From Tannerella forsythia (lineage in GTDB: Bacteria; Bacteroidota; Bacteroidia; Bacteroidales; Tannerellaceae): a DNA stretch of 44,617 nt. Numbering within the stretch: position 1 is the first letter of the stretch; each line of letters starts with the position of its first letter. The translations under genes and the position numbers were made by a program. Positions 15,763 through 27,665 of this stretch are shown piece by piece. The DNA lies in contig NZ_RQYN01000022.1 in NCBI RefSeq assembly GCF_003860135.1, forward strand, positions 1-44,617, written 5' to 3'. Below the pieces are notes generated by a model, which saw only the letters and a program-made list of their open reading frames with translations, made no database searches and was not told where the DNA came from.

Positions 15763-17139
15763 TTATGGTTTCACCATCGTGCAGGTATATTTCTGCGCGT
15801 TGGAGAGCGACAGGGTGATCTTATACGTACCGGCGTTGACGGCGATGTTGGCACCGCCGAGGGTCAGATTCTCCGGATCGCCGCCGAGATTGATGTCCCA
15901 CGTATCGTTGGCGCGGAACTTCAGCTCTCCGTCTTTCAGGGTGGCGGTGATCGAATATTCGCTTTTGGCGGCATCGAACGTCATCGGCGTAGAAGTGTTC
16001 CAATCGCCGTCCGTTGCGCTGCCGATCAGTCCGAAGGTTTTGATGAGCACGGCCGACCACGTGAGCGACGAGATGTTCGCCTTCAGCAGATAGAAGCCTT
16101 TTTCGGCTTTCAGGTTGCCTGCCTCGCCATCGGTCGAGAGGGTTCCGTCTTTCGTTCCGGCGCCGTAGTTGGTGCCGTCCCAACTTTTTTCGGACGTAAA
16201 CTTAAACTCGCCGTCGAGCGATACGAAGCCGCTGTAGTTCATGAAATCGGTCGAATGAACGAAAGGAGCCGTTGCCGGCGACCATCCCTGATGATTGCCC
16301 GGCACGTAGAGGAACGGACTGACGTTGCCCAGTACGGTGACTTTATACGTGTAATCGAGCATATTGAGTTCGATTTTCACCCATCCGCCGTCTTTGATCT
16401 TCATGGCGTTACCGTTGACCACGAGTTTGCCGGAGGTCGATTCGTCGCCATCGACGGCACAGCCCAGTACGCCCTCGCCCCATACATTTTCCGCCTCGCC
16501 TTTTGTAAAGGCATCGACGCGTGTTTGCGGGATGACTTTCCAGTAGCAGTTTTCCGGCACTTTGAGTATCATTGAGAAGACGGGATTCTCGTACACGTCG
16601 CCGCTTTGATTCAGTTTGATGAGCTTCGACACATCGTCGGCCTTCCAATCGTTCATATTCCCGATCAGGTAATACGCCTTATCGATAAAAGGTGCTTTCG
16701 GCTTGACGGCCAATGTCAGCGCCACACTGTCCGAACGGAGTGTCTGTCCGCCCAAAGCGAGGAGGGCATACAATCGTGCGTTGAGGGTACGCAGTTCGGG
16801 ACGCCTGCCGTAGATCGAAACGATCGAATCCTGCAACGCGCTTGTTTTCACCTGTCCCAAACTGTCGACTTCGAGTGTAACCTGTTCGTTCAGATACAAG
16901 GCGTATCCTTTCACTCGTCCTGCGGTGAGTGTCGGCTTCGTAATCGAGCAGACTTTCACTTTCTCCGATGTCACGGTGTTCAGGTCGATGGCTTCGACCT
17001 TCTCGGCCTTGAAGCCGATCGTCTTGGCTTGTTCCTGCTCCCATTGCTGAGGAGCAGCTACATCACTGTTAAAATCTTCCGTGCATGCCGTGAGGATAAA
17101 AACCGAACACAGCATCATATAGATTGACCACTTTTTCAT
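15763..17139 (-). CDS. susF: SusF-like starch-binding outer-membrane lipoprotein
   Basis: A 458-residue surface lipoprotein at the last position of the operon, matching Bacteroides SusF in place and approximate length. The lipobox cysteine is C19 (LTAC) followed by TEDFNSD, an acidic surface-export pattern. An N-terminal Ig-like region is followed by three related starch-binding-type modules, each with a W/G-rich core: YYLIGNMNDWKADD, YVPGNHQGWSPA with EFKFTSEKSWDG, and ELKFRANDTWDINLGGD near the C-terminus. SusF binds starch without degrading it. The start is the internal ATG that gives the lipoprotein signal. A longer frame adds six residues overlapping the intergenic gap. Confidence 0.88.
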   Translation of the reverse strand: MKKWSIYMMLCSVFILTACTEDFNSDVAAPQQWEQEQAKTIGFKAEKVEAIDLNTVTSEKVKVCSITKPTLTAGRVKGYALYLNEQVTLEVDSLGQVKTSALQDSIVSIYGRRPELRTLNARLYALLALGGQTLRSDSVALTLAVKPKAPFIDKAYYLIGNMNDWKADDVSKLIKLNQSGDVYENPVFSMILKVPENCYWKVIPQTRVDAFTKGEAENVWGEGVLGCAVDGDESTSGKLVVNGNAMKIKDGGWVKIELNMLDYTYKVTVLGNVSPFLYVPGNHQGWSPATAPFVHSTDFMNYSGFVSLDGEFKFTSEKSWDGTNYGAGTKDGTLSTDGEAGNLKAEKGFYLLKANISSLTWSAVLIKTFGLIGSATDGDWNTSTPMTFDAAKSEYSITATLKDGELKFRANDTWDINLGGDPENLTLGGANIAVNAGTYKITLSLSNAQKYTCTMVKP

Positions 17140-17169
17140 ATCCGTATAGTTTATCATTTCACTTTACAT

Positions 17170-18306
17170 TTATTCATAACGTCCCTTACCGGTCATAAAG
17201 TTCAGGTAAGCGCGTTTGCCTGCCGGCTGCGCGTAACGTTCCTGATCGTCGCCCGAGCCGCGGTAAGCGATTTTTCCGTCGGCAAAGACGATAAATTCGG
17301 AGTGCCACCAGTCTTCGTCGGCAATCTTCACACACATGCGTACTTCGGCCGTATTGCTGAACGGAGGAGACACGAAGTCGCCTTTGGCATCGGCCGGCAC
17401 GGTAAAGAGGTTCTCATCGAGGATTTCCCATTTGCCTTCGTGAGCCACCCCGCCGATCAGATAGACGTTCGGTTTTTCGAACGCGACGGTATATTTCAGG
17501 TTACGTCCTTCGACGGCCGTTTTGATGACGACAAGGTACCATCCGGCCTGCGCTACCTTAAGGTTACCTCCGGCGTCGGAAAGGCCCGCATTGGCATGGT
17601 CTTCGAGTGTGGCCGAACCGCCGAATTCCTGACCGTCCCAGCTTTTCTCGATGTTGAATTTCATCTCCGCGTCCTTTTCGAAGTAGAGGATACGCCAGAA
17701 CGTACCGTTCTTGGCCCAGGTAGGTACCATCTCCATGGCATCTTCCCATTTCCAGTCGCCGATCGTACTGCCGACGATGTTCATCGTCTTGGGCAGGACA
17801 ATGGGGCTGAGTGCAAACTTCGTTCGCGTACGGAGCGTAGCCACATTGGAGAAGATTTCGCCTTTGCCGTTCGTTAACGCCGCCTTGAGTCGAACATACA
17901 GTTTCGAAGTAAGCGGGAAGCGGTCTTCCGTGATTCCCTTCTCCAGTGCCAGCGTAGTTTGTGCCACGGCGATTTCGGCCGCATCGATGGCCATCTTGGC
18001 CGTTGTGTATGTCGTGGCCAGCGTGGCGAACTTCCCTTCGGTCGTAAAGTCGTTGTCGAGCGATACCTGTACGGAATAGACCGTAGCGGCCGTGAAGCCG
18101 TAGTCGGGTTGCGAGCAGGTAAGCTCTACGGACGACGAGTTTTCCAGATCGTACACGGCGCCCTCGGCGTAGGCCGGTGTGTTCAGGACGAATTTCGTCG
18201 GGTTCTGCAACGTCGGGTTGGAGTTGCGGTCGTCGTCGCACGAAGCAAAAACGAACGATAACCCGGCCAGCAGCATGACTGCTATTTTATTTCTATTTTT
18301 CATCAT
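17170..18306 (-). CDS. susE: SusE-like starch-binding outer-membrane lipoprotein
   Basis: A 378-residue surface lipoprotein, close to the length of Bacteroides SusE, located between susD and susF. Lipobox ASC gives C23 followed by DDD, the acidic surface-export signature. The N-terminal SusE domain (about 35-165) has the FVLNTPAYAEGAVYDL start and VQVSLDNDF. Starch-binding modules follow (NIVGSTIGDWKWED; EMKFNIEKSWDGQEFGG; YLIGGVAHEGKWE). Two ATGs in tandem (18306, 18303) can serve as start. It is separated from susF by 30 bases measured to the chosen susF start. Affinity for maltooligosaccharides is inferred from family and context. Confidence 0.88.
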   Translation of the reverse strand: MMKNRNKIAVMLLAGLSFVFASCDDDRNSNPTLQNPTKFVLNTPAYAEGAVYDLENSSSVELTCSQPDYGFTAATVYSVQVSLDNDFTTEGKFATLATTYTTAKMAIDAAEIAVAQTTLALEKGITEDRFPLTSKLYVRLKAALTNGKGEIFSNVATLRTRTKFALSPIVLPKTMNIVGSTIGDWKWEDAMEMVPTWAKNGTFWRILYFEKDAEMKFNIEKSWDGQEFGGSATLEDHANAGLSDAGGNLKVAQAGWYLVVIKTAVEGRNLKYTVAFEKPNVYLIGGVAHEGKWEILDENLFTVPADAKGDFVSPPFSNTAEVRMCVKIADEDWWHSEFIVFADGKIAYRGSGDDQERYAQPAGKRAYLNFMTGKGRYE

Positions 18307-18354
18307 GATCTTTATCTGTTTGTTTTGACATGTTCAATTTCCGTTGCCGGAAGA

Positions 18355-19932
18355 TTAATAGCCCGGATGTTGTACCAGATTGTTGTTCACGTTCAGGTCG
18401 TTCTCCGGAATCGGGTAGAGGTTAAGGTGCTTGCCGAAGCTCGTACCGTCTTTCACGCCGCCTTTCCATTGCCATACATAGTTCGTATTGCCTCCGAACT
18501 TGCCGAAACGGATCAGGTCGGAGCGTCGCCGTCCTTCGAAGGCGAACTCGCGCGACCATTCGTCCAAGATATGGTCGAGGGTGTACGATGTTTCCGTTTT
18601 GGCGTTGGCGCGTTTGCGCAGGGTGTTGATCGCATCGGTGGCCGCCGCCGTAGCGCCTCCGTTCTGTCGTACCGTCGCTTCGGCAAACGTCAGGTAGGCT
18701 TCGGCCAGACGCAGCAGCGGCACATCCATATCGGCATGTTTCGAGTCGCTGGTCGAAGCGCCGTCGGCACGCAGGTTCGAGAATTTGACGAAGGAAAAGC
18801 CGCTTTCGAACTTCGACGCGTCGTCGACCGATAAGGTGCGGTCTTTGCCGAAGAACAGGGCGCGGTCGTCTTTCGCCGCCTTGATGATCTGATCCGTCTC
18901 GGCATTCGGAGCGTCGCTCGTCGGGAAGAACTTCTTTACCAGTTGCGGACGGCAACGGTTTCCGGCCCATCCTTCGGTCGTTCCGTAAGCCGGCATGTCT
19001 TTCGTTTTATGCGTCGAGGCAATCAGGAACAGGGAGCCACCGAAGTTACGTGTCGTGGCGCCATCCTGCAAAATCGGCAGGATAATCTCCGTATTCGCCT
19101 TGTTCACAGAGCTGCCGTTGTTATCGGCCATAAACAGGTGCTTATATACCGGAGACAGGCTGTACGACGTACTCATTACTTTCTGTGCGTATTCGGCCGC
19201 CTTGGCCCATTGCGCCGTGCCGGTATATACCTCGGCGTTCAGGTAGAGACGCGCCAGCAGGAGCCATGCCGCCGCTTTATCGGCGCGGCCGTAGGCATTC
19301 GTTCGCGGGTCTTTCATCGTTTCGGATGCTTCGAGCAGCTCTTTTTCGACGAATTGGAAGAGCTCGGCACGCTCTGCCTGCGACGGGTTCTCGGTCGATA
19401 CCTTCGTTACGAACGGTACTTTTCCGAACATATCGATCAGGTAATAATAGTTCAGAGCACGCATAAAACGCGCTTCGGCGCGCTGTGCCACGCTTTCGCC
19501 GTCGGTTTTCCCTTCCGTCTGTTCGAGGAAGAAGTTACATAACGTCACGTTGAAATACAGACGGTAGTAAAGTCCCGTCACATACTCGTGCGACGCGCCC
19601 CACGCGTTGTAATTGAGTTCGGGTATTCCCCCGTCGCCCCAGCAGCAATGCGCTTCGTCGGTCGAAAGTTCGTTCATGTTCCAGATCAGTCGGAAGAAGT
19701 CGGACGTTCCTTCGTCGAGGCCGTCGATATCGCCCGATCCGGCAGGCCCTTCGAGGCCGGTCAACCCCATCGTCGCGTAAATCTTCGTAAAGACTTTGTT
19801 CTGGTCAAATTCCATCGTGACGCTCGGATCGATCGGCGTCACATCCAGATCACCTACGCACGATACCATGCCCGACATTGAAAAAGACAATGCGGCCGTA
19901 ATAATCCATGATTTTATCGTATTTCGTTTCAT
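18355..19932 (-). CDS. susD: SusD-like starch-binding outer-membrane lipoprotein
   Basis: A 525-residue SusD/RagB protein, the lid of the SusC transporter and primary glycan-binding component. The signal peptide has lipobox VSC (C25). Family features are RAEARFMRALNYYYLIDMFG in the TPR region, the LYLNAEVYTGTAQW segment shared with starch-type SusDs, and the C-terminal EWSREFAFEGRRRSDLIRFG. The NAEVYTG motif and the susB-C-D-E-F order favour an alpha-glucan ligand. The start is the ATG at 19932, which gives a normal lipoprotein signal, rather than the one four codons upstream. It is 24 bases after susC, in one operon. Confidence 0.92.
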   Translation of the reverse strand: MKRNTIKSWIITAALSFSMSGMVSCVGDLDVTPIDPSVTMEFDQNKVFTKIYATMGLTGLEGPAGSGDIDGLDEGTSDFFRLIWNMNELSTDEAHCCWGDGGIPELNYNAWGASHEYVTGLYYRLYFNVTLCNFFLEQTEGKTDGESVAQRAEARFMRALNYYYLIDMFGKVPFVTKVSTENPSQAERAELFQFVEKELLEASETMKDPRTNAYGRADKAAAWLLLARLYLNAEVYTGTAQWAKAAEYAQKVMSTSYSLSPVYKHLFMADNNGSSVNKANTEIILPILQDGATTRNFGGSLFLIASTHKTKDMPAYGTTEGWAGNRCRPQLVKKFFPTSDAPNAETDQIIKAAKDDRALFFGKDRTLSVDDASKFESGFSFVKFSNLRADGASTSDSKHADMDVPLLRLAEAYLTFAEATVRQNGGATAAATDAINTLRKRANAKTETSYTLDHILDEWSREFAFEGRRRSDLIRFGKFGGNTNYVWQWKGGVKDGTSFGKHLNLYPIPENDLNVNNNLVQHPGY

Positions 19933-19956
19933 AATGATTTGCACTTTATTCGGTGA

Positions 19957-22900
19957 TTAAAAATTCAATGTTACTCCCATCAACGAGGTAAGGGGACGGG
20001 GATAGAGGTCACGGTCGATACCGTAGTTCAGGCCGGCGCCCGAACCGGTAATCAGTTCCGGATCGAGTCCTTTATAGCCGGTAATCGTAAAGACGTTCTG
20101 CACGGCGGCGAACACGCGTCCGGAGCCCAGCCCTTTCAGGTTGAACGAGTAACCGAGCGTGATGTTGTCGCACTTGAGGAACGACGCGTTCTGCACGAAA
20201 TAGTCGGACATGTAGAAGTTGCCTTCGCCCTGCCAGTTGTTTTCGAGTACCATCGTCGGACGGTTGATCAGGAATCCCGACGGGGCATACAACTGGCTCA
20301 AATTACTGCTGTTCGACTCTACATCGTTATAAACGTAGTTGTTCAGGCTCGTGCGGAGCGTAAAGCTGAAGTCCCATGCCTTGTAAAGCATCTTCGACGA
20401 AAGTCCCATCAGCACGTCGGCCGTCGGTTTTTTGTAGAAATACTTGTCGCTCTCGTTGATGATACCGTCGCCGTTACGATCTACAAACAGGTTTTCGATC
20501 GGTTTACCCTTGTCGTCGTATACCTGCTGATATACGTAGAACGCGTATGCCGGATGACCGACGGCGTGCGCCTGTACCTTATTTCCCGTACCGTACGAAA
20601 TGCCTCCGGTGGAAACATAGTAGCCTTCGCCGTCGCCACTTGTGAGCTTCGTGATTTTGTTTTTGTTATACGTCAGGTTAAATCCGATGTCCCATGTGAA
20701 ATCTTTCCGCACGACGGGCTTGCCATGGATCGAAAATTCGACCCCGCGGTTCTCGAGCGATCCGATATTGGCGTTCACCTGATTCTTGAAGTTCGTTCCG
20801 GCCGATACATAGACATAGTTAATCAGGTCGTCCGTTCTGCGATAATAATAATCGACAGCCCCCGAGATACGGCCGTTCATAAAGCCGAAGTCGAGTCCGG
20901 CGTTGTAGGTCGTCGTCTTCTCCCATTTCAAGTCTTTGTTATACGCGTCGGGACGATACGACTCGCCCTGACCGTAGCCGATCGGATAATAGGCAAATCC
21001 TTTGTTGGCCGTGTAAGAGGCGAAATACGAATAATCCGAACCGATGTTCTGCTGTCCGGTCACCCCGTAGCCCAGACGCAGCTTCAGGTCGGAGAGTACG
21101 TCGATGTCTTTCAGGAATTCTTCCTCCTTCATCTTCCAACCGAAAGCGAACGAGGGAAAGGTGCCCCAGCGATGATCTTTATGGAAACGCGAAGAGCCGT
21201 CGCGGCGAACCGTAGCCGTAAACAGATACTTGTCTGCCAGCGTGTAGTTCAGACGTCCGAAGAACGAAACGAGGAAGTTCTCCGAAGCCCATTCCTTTTG
21301 AGACGGAGAATATTCTTTGCCGGGGTTGATCGTGTTCGTTTTCGGATAGTAGCCCGTATAGCGGTTGTTGCCCTCGCGATGAAAATGTTGCCATTCGTAA
21401 CCCACCATAGCGTCGAGGTTGTGAATGCCTTCCGATTTCACATATTGCAAATACGTATTGAACGACAGATTATACTTGTCGATTTCCTCGAAGCCGTAGC
21501 TGCCGTAGTAATTGTTTGTGAACGAATAGGGACTTACGTCCGTCGTCTGCTTTCCGGTCGAGAGGTCCATCCCTCCGTTGGCGTGGATACGCAGATCGGG
21601 GAGGAAGTGGAACTTGTAATCGACCTCGAGATTGCCCACGAGCGATTTCGATTTCGAACGGTCGTTCTTGAGCTCCAGCAGCGAGACGGGGTTACCCGGC
21701 GCCAGCGAGTTGCTTGTCAGCGTCCATGTCGGATCGTTGAGCGCTTTTCCGTCATTCGTCCACTGGAAATAGCCCCCGAAATATTTCGAGTAAACTTCGC
21801 CTTCGCCCATCACCGGATGAGTCGGATCCATGCGGGTGGCCGTACCTACCGCGCCGGCATCGGCAAAGCGGGACTGTGCGTACATCCCTTTCAGGTTTCC
21901 GTTCAGCTTCAACATCCCGTCGAAGAACGAGGGAGAGAGGTTGAGCGATGCGGTGTACCGCTCGAAGTTCGACGTTTTGAGGATACCGTTCTGGTTCGTA
22001 TAACCGACCGATACGCGGAAAGGCATCGTACCCAAACCACCGTACAGACTGATGTTATGGTCGGTCGAGAGGGCTGTCCGATAGATTTCTTTCTGCCAGT
22101 CGGTGTCCGCGTTGCCCAGCGCCTTGTATGCGTCGCTGCTTTCGCCGTATTGCTGCTTGATGCGCGCGCGGTATTCGTCGCCGTTCATCACTTCGATTTT
22201 GTCTTTTGCGTTACTCATCGAGACATTTCCGTCGTACGTAATGCGCACTTTCGACTTGCCGCCTTCGAGCGAGCCTTTCTTTGTGGTGATGATGATTACA
22301 CCGTTCGATGCGCGCGATCCGTAGATGGCTGTTGCCGAGGCGTCTTTCAGCACCGTAAAGGTTTCGATGTCGTTCGGGTTAACCATCGAGAGCGGATTGG
22401 AAAGCCCTTTGACTCCGTCGTTGTCCATGGCCAGCCCGTCGATAACGATCAGCGGATCGTTGTTGGCATTCAACGATGACCCGCCGCGGATACGGATCGT
22501 GGCGCCTCCGCCCGGTGTACCGCCGCTCGATACGACATTCACGCCGGCAATCTTCCCGGCCATCAAATCTTGTGCGTTCGTCGTCAGTCCGCGGTTCATT
22601 TTGTCCGGCTTGATGGCTGTCACCGAGCCTGTCGCATCGTCTTTCTTTACCGAACCGTATCCGATTACGACGACTTCTTCGAGCATCTCCGAATCTTCTC
22701 GTAAAATAATCCGCATGGGGTCTTTCGTGGCGTTGACCTCCTGCGGCTTGTAACCGATGTAAGAAACAACGATCACGGCCTTTTCATCGACCGACAGCGT
22801 AAAATTACCGTCCAGATCGGTGATGATTCCGTTGATCGTACCTTTCTCCACTACATTCGCCCCGATGACGGGTTCGTTCATCTCATCGACAACGGTACCT

Positions 22901-23001
22901 TTGACCGTTATCTTCTGCGCATAGCCGCCGGCCGCGACAAGCAGCGCGACAAGCAGCAGGCAGATACTTCTCTTTCGAGAGAATAGCTTGTTTTTATTCA
23001 T
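19957..23001 (-). CDS. susC: SusC-like TonB-dependent alpha-glucan transporter
   Basis: A 1014-residue outer-membrane importer that takes up maltooligosaccharides with SusD. In order: signal peptide (1-28), carboxypeptidase-D-like domain (about 31-100, GTVVDEMNEPVIGANV, DLDGNFTLSV), TonB box EEVVVIGYG (108-116), plug with VIDGLAMDNDG, then a beta barrel with repeated aromatic-rich strands (YLFTATVRRDGSSRF) ending GVTLNF. Length and domain order match Bacteroides SusC. It lies 19 bases after susB and before susD. Substrate assignment rests on the locus. Confidence 0.93.
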   Translation of the reverse strand: MNKNKLFSRKRSICLLLVALLVAAGGYAQKITVKGTVVDEMNEPVIGANVVEKGTINGIITDLDGNFTLSVDEKAVIVVSYIGYKPQEVNATKDPMRIILREDSEMLEEVVVIGYGSVKKDDATGSVTAIKPDKMNRGLTTNAQDLMAGKIAGVNVVSSGGTPGGGATIRIRGGSSLNANNDPLIVIDGLAMDNDGVKGLSNPLSMVNPNDIETFTVLKDASATAIYGSRASNGVIIITTKKGSLEGGKSKVRITYDGNVSMSNAKDKIEVMNGDEYRARIKQQYGESSDAYKALGNADTDWQKEIYRTALSTDHNISLYGGLGTMPFRVSVGYTNQNGILKTSNFERYTASLNLSPSFFDGMLKLNGNLKGMYAQSRFADAGAVGTATRMDPTHPVMGEGEVYSKYFGGYFQWTNDGKALNDPTWTLTSNSLAPGNPVSLLELKNDRSKSKSLVGNLEVDYKFHFLPDLRIHANGGMDLSTGKQTTDVSPYSFTNNYYGSYGFEEIDKYNLSFNTYLQYVKSEGIHNLDAMVGYEWQHFHREGNNRYTGYYPKTNTINPGKEYSPSQKEWASENFLVSFFGRLNYTLADKYLFTATVRRDGSSRFHKDHRWGTFPSFAFGWKMKEEEFLKDIDVLSDLKLRLGYGVTGQQNIGSDYSYFASYTANKGFAYYPIGYGQGESYRPDAYNKDLKWEKTTTYNAGLDFGFMNGRISGAVDYYYRRTDDLINYVYVSAGTNFKNQVNANIGSLENRGVEFSIHGKPVVRKDFTWDIGFNLTYNKNKITKLTSGDGEGYYVSTGGISYGTGNKVQAHAVGHPAYAFYVYQQVYDDKGKPIENLFVDRNGDGIINESDKYFYKKPTADVLMGLSSKMLYKAWDFSFTLRTSLNNYVYNDVESNSSNLSQLYAPSGFLINRPTMVLENNWQGEGNFYMSDYFVQNASFLKCDNITLGYSFNLKGLGSGRVFAAVQNVFTITGYKGLDPELITGSGAGLNYGIDRDLYPRPLTSLMGVTLNF

Positions 23002-23020
23002 ATCCTTGTTGTTTTAGGTT

Positions 23021-25234
<2,214 letters not shown>

Positions 25235-25349
25235 TTATGTAATTCGTAAAATATTGTTTCCTTGTTGCTTGTGTGTTTTTATAGAGTGCAAAAATATAAA
25301 TGGAATGATGATGAAAACAATGCGAATACTTACACCAAAGGAGATGTTT

Positions 25350-26189
25350 TTACATTTTTTGTAAAATAATCAAGTCCTGAAACTGGTCGGTCTTACGGTG
25401 TGGATCACTCCATCGACCGGGTTCCATACAAACCATTTGTAATTTACTGTTGGTAATCATCGACGATAAACATTCCGGATCATAAGCGACGTTGGCCTCT
25501 TTTACTTTTTCGTCGAGGTACGCATATCCGTCATGCCGGTATTTGAAAGAAAATTCGCCGGTACGTCCGGCTTCTATATTCCGTTTGGCTTCTTCGTCCA
25601 AGATGAAAAAAGTTGCGACACAGTAGCCTCCTTTTTTCAGGACGCGATAAATCTCCGATAAATAATTGTTAATGTCTTCCGGAATCATGTGAGAGAAAAC
25701 AGAGAAGAGTGTCACGACATCGAACCGATTGTCTTCATACGGAAAAATGAAATCTTTAGCGCTTGTCTCTGTACTCAGGTTGTATAAGTCGTTCTTTAAA
25801 TCGACATGCTTGAAGATAAAATTCGGGTACTTCGGGGTAATATGTTTCTGGCACCAGTTCACCCCTTTTTTCACGAGATCAAACCCTTCGAATCGGCCAT
25901 CGGCATTCAGATAGTCTGTCATGGCAACAGCTAACCGACCGATACCGCTGCCGACATCGAGCACGGCCGCATCAGGTTGCATGCCGGTGTGTCGGAGAAT
26001 GGTTTCCCGTTGGAGTTTTCCCTGTTCGACAAAGTCGCCGCTGCCGATAAAAATCATGCCTTTGGGGGGTATCATGACATCTCGTTTGGCGAACAAGTCG
26101 CCCGGAAGATAATACAATCGTCTTAAGACCAGTCGTCCGCGTGGCGGGATTCGATAATAAAACCATCGAAGGATAGCGTGTGTACTCAT
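25350..26189 (-). CDS. Class I SAM-dependent methyltransferase
   Basis: A 279-residue cytosolic protein with a Rossmann methyltransferase domain (methyltransferase 11/25 type). The glycine-rich AdoMet loop is VLDVGSGIGR at 76-85, motif II is FEGFDL, and motif IV/V lies in FDVVTLFSVFSHMIPEDINN, followed by YRVLKKGGYCVATFF. The acceptor is unknown. An N-terminal basic, aromatic segment (about 8-40) may associate with the membrane. The start is the ATG at 26189; the longer frame adds twelve non-conserved residues. It follows a polytopic membrane protein on the same strand, so cell-surface glycan or lipid modification is possible but unproven. Confidence 0.85.
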   Translation of the reverse strand: MSTHAILRWFYYRIPPRGRLVLRRLYYLPGDLFAKRDVMIPPKGMIFIGSGDFVEQGKLQRETILRHTGMQPDAAVLDVGSGIGRLAVAMTDYLNADGRFEGFDLVKKGVNWCQKHITPKYPNFIFKHVDLKNDLYNLSTETSAKDFIFPYEDNRFDVVTLFSVFSHMIPEDINNYLSEIYRVLKKGGYCVATFFILDEEAKRNIEAGRTGEFSFKYRHDGYAYLDEKVKEANVAYDPECLSSMITNSKLQMVCMEPGRWSDPHRKTDQFQDLIILQKM

Positions 26190-26361
26190 ATTTTTAACTG
26201 TTATATTTTGGATATGCGGCGGCAAAGCTAATGATTACAGATAAATCCCGCAAACCGATAGGGTAGGGAAGAGGGTCTATCTCATTTGATTTTCTGAAAT
26301 GTTAGAAAGGCTCTGCCTGTGGAGAGAAAGAGATCTCCCTTCGGAAGGTAGCTAACCGATT

Positions 26362-27552
26362 TTAGCTTGATTTATTTAATGGAAGATGACTTTCCATACA
26401 AATGTCCGGTTGATCCGATTGTTCATACAGAAGGTAATATAAAAAGAACGGAATACACAGGATAAAGTAAGACACATCGATGGATGATTCTTGAATCAGA
26501 GAGATATAGACCGATGTGCTGAGGGCATGATACACAAAATGCAGCATAATCGTTATAAACAAGATCACTCCGCTGTAAAAAAAGACATCCGCATTTTGCT
26601 TGCAAAACAGAAACATGAAACAAGAACAAAGAATTGCAGTCACCACCCATCCGAACGGCATCAAAAAAGATGATTGAATGATAAATGGATTCATTTGCAG
26701 AAAGTCATCCCGGAATCCTATTACAAAAGGTAAAAATGTAGAGATAAAAATGAGGACGGATATCGCTCCGATCTTTATTGCCGATTTCAGAGATAGCTGT
26801 CCGGTTCTGATGGTATGCAGAAAAAAGATGATATAGCAGAGCGCAAATACGTTTCGGGTAGACAAAAGCAAACCGATTATTCCTCCGATAAATAATTGAT
26901 TTTTCAGAGACGCGTAATTCTTAATTCTGAAAAATAAGATTAGCGAGCATGCTATAAGGACGGCATTCAGAAAAATATTGCTTCTTACCAGTACTTCCCA
27001 AAGATAAAAAGGAGAAGTGGTTATCAATAGTATGAATAAGACAGGATAAGGAGACGCTACTTTCATGTATTTGATCAATCCATAAAAGACAAGAATTCCT
27101 AAAAGCGAAAGAAATCCCAATTCTCCGATGAGATAAAAAGGAAGTGCCAAGATAAAATAAAAAGGCATTGGGCCCGGATAATTCCCCAGATGAGACTGGG
27201 CGTAATATACGTACTGATCGCTGAAATAATTATTCCAAAAAGAGGTGATTACGCTCCATCGATCAACATTCAATGATTCTACAGGTATTTTCTCCCAAAC
27301 AAAGATACATCCGATACAAAAGAAAACGAGCCATAAAATACCGATAAACGTATCTTTCTGACGGATAAACCGGAGGAGTTCTTTTCCTTTATAGAACAGA
27401 AGTGTATGAAATATACATAGAATGGCAACCATCCATACATAGTAGCTTGTATATCTCGAAAAATACTTAACTGCAAAAAGAATGTTGATCAAGGAAAAAA
27501 GTAGGAAACTGATATGCTTCTTGGTTGAGTGATTTTTGATTGTGTGTATCAT
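26362..27552 (-). CDS. Polytopic membrane protein, GT-C glycosyltransferase-like
   Basis: A 396-residue protein with about ten hydrophobic segments. No family is certain. A segment near 95-125 (NVDRWSVITSFWN, then QSHLGNYPGPMPFYF) resembles the first periplasmic loop of GT-C enzymes, where acidic residues near DRW contact lipid-linked sugar. This is the basis for the tentative call. Base composition is strikingly different: the 60 bases at 26881-26940 have 17 G+C, against about half elsewhere (31 of 60 at 12001-12060). It may be acquired. It precedes the methyltransferase gene with a 172-base gap and follows porU, usually accompanied by porV in Porphyromonas. Confidence 0.6.
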   Translation of the reverse strand: MIHTIKNHSTKKHISFLLFSLINILFAVKYFSRYTSYYVWMVAILCIFHTLLFYKGKELLRFIRQKDTFIGILWLVFFCIGCIFVWEKIPVESLNVDRWSVITSFWNNYFSDQYVYYAQSHLGNYPGPMPFYFILALPFYLIGELGFLSLLGILVFYGLIKYMKVASPYPVLFILLITTSPFYLWEVLVRSNIFLNAVLIACSLILFFRIKNYASLKNQLFIGGIIGLLLSTRNVFALCYIIFFLHTIRTGQLSLKSAIKIGAISVLIFISTFLPFVIGFRDDFLQMNPFIIQSSFLMPFGWVVTAILCSCFMFLFCKQNADVFFYSGVILFITIMLHFVYHALSTSVYISLIQESSIDVSYFILCIPFFLYYLLYEQSDQPDICMESHLPLNKSS

Positions 27553-27665
27553 CTTTATATATCCTATGCACTAAAAAAAGGATTATTTTCCATTTTGTCG
27601 TCTTCTGCTAAAAAAGAATTTGTAACACCTCCAATGATAACGTTCCATCTGATGGATATGACTCT

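Noticed and set aside
15739-16575. Plus-strand frame of 278 codons opposite susF
   Set aside because: Shadow of the susF lipoprotein gene, which has repeated starch-binding modules. The frame begins in the terminator hairpin.
20554-22479. Long open frame (641 codons) on plus inside susC
   Set aside because: Antisense shadow of a susC gene with clear domains. No signal, motif or start context.
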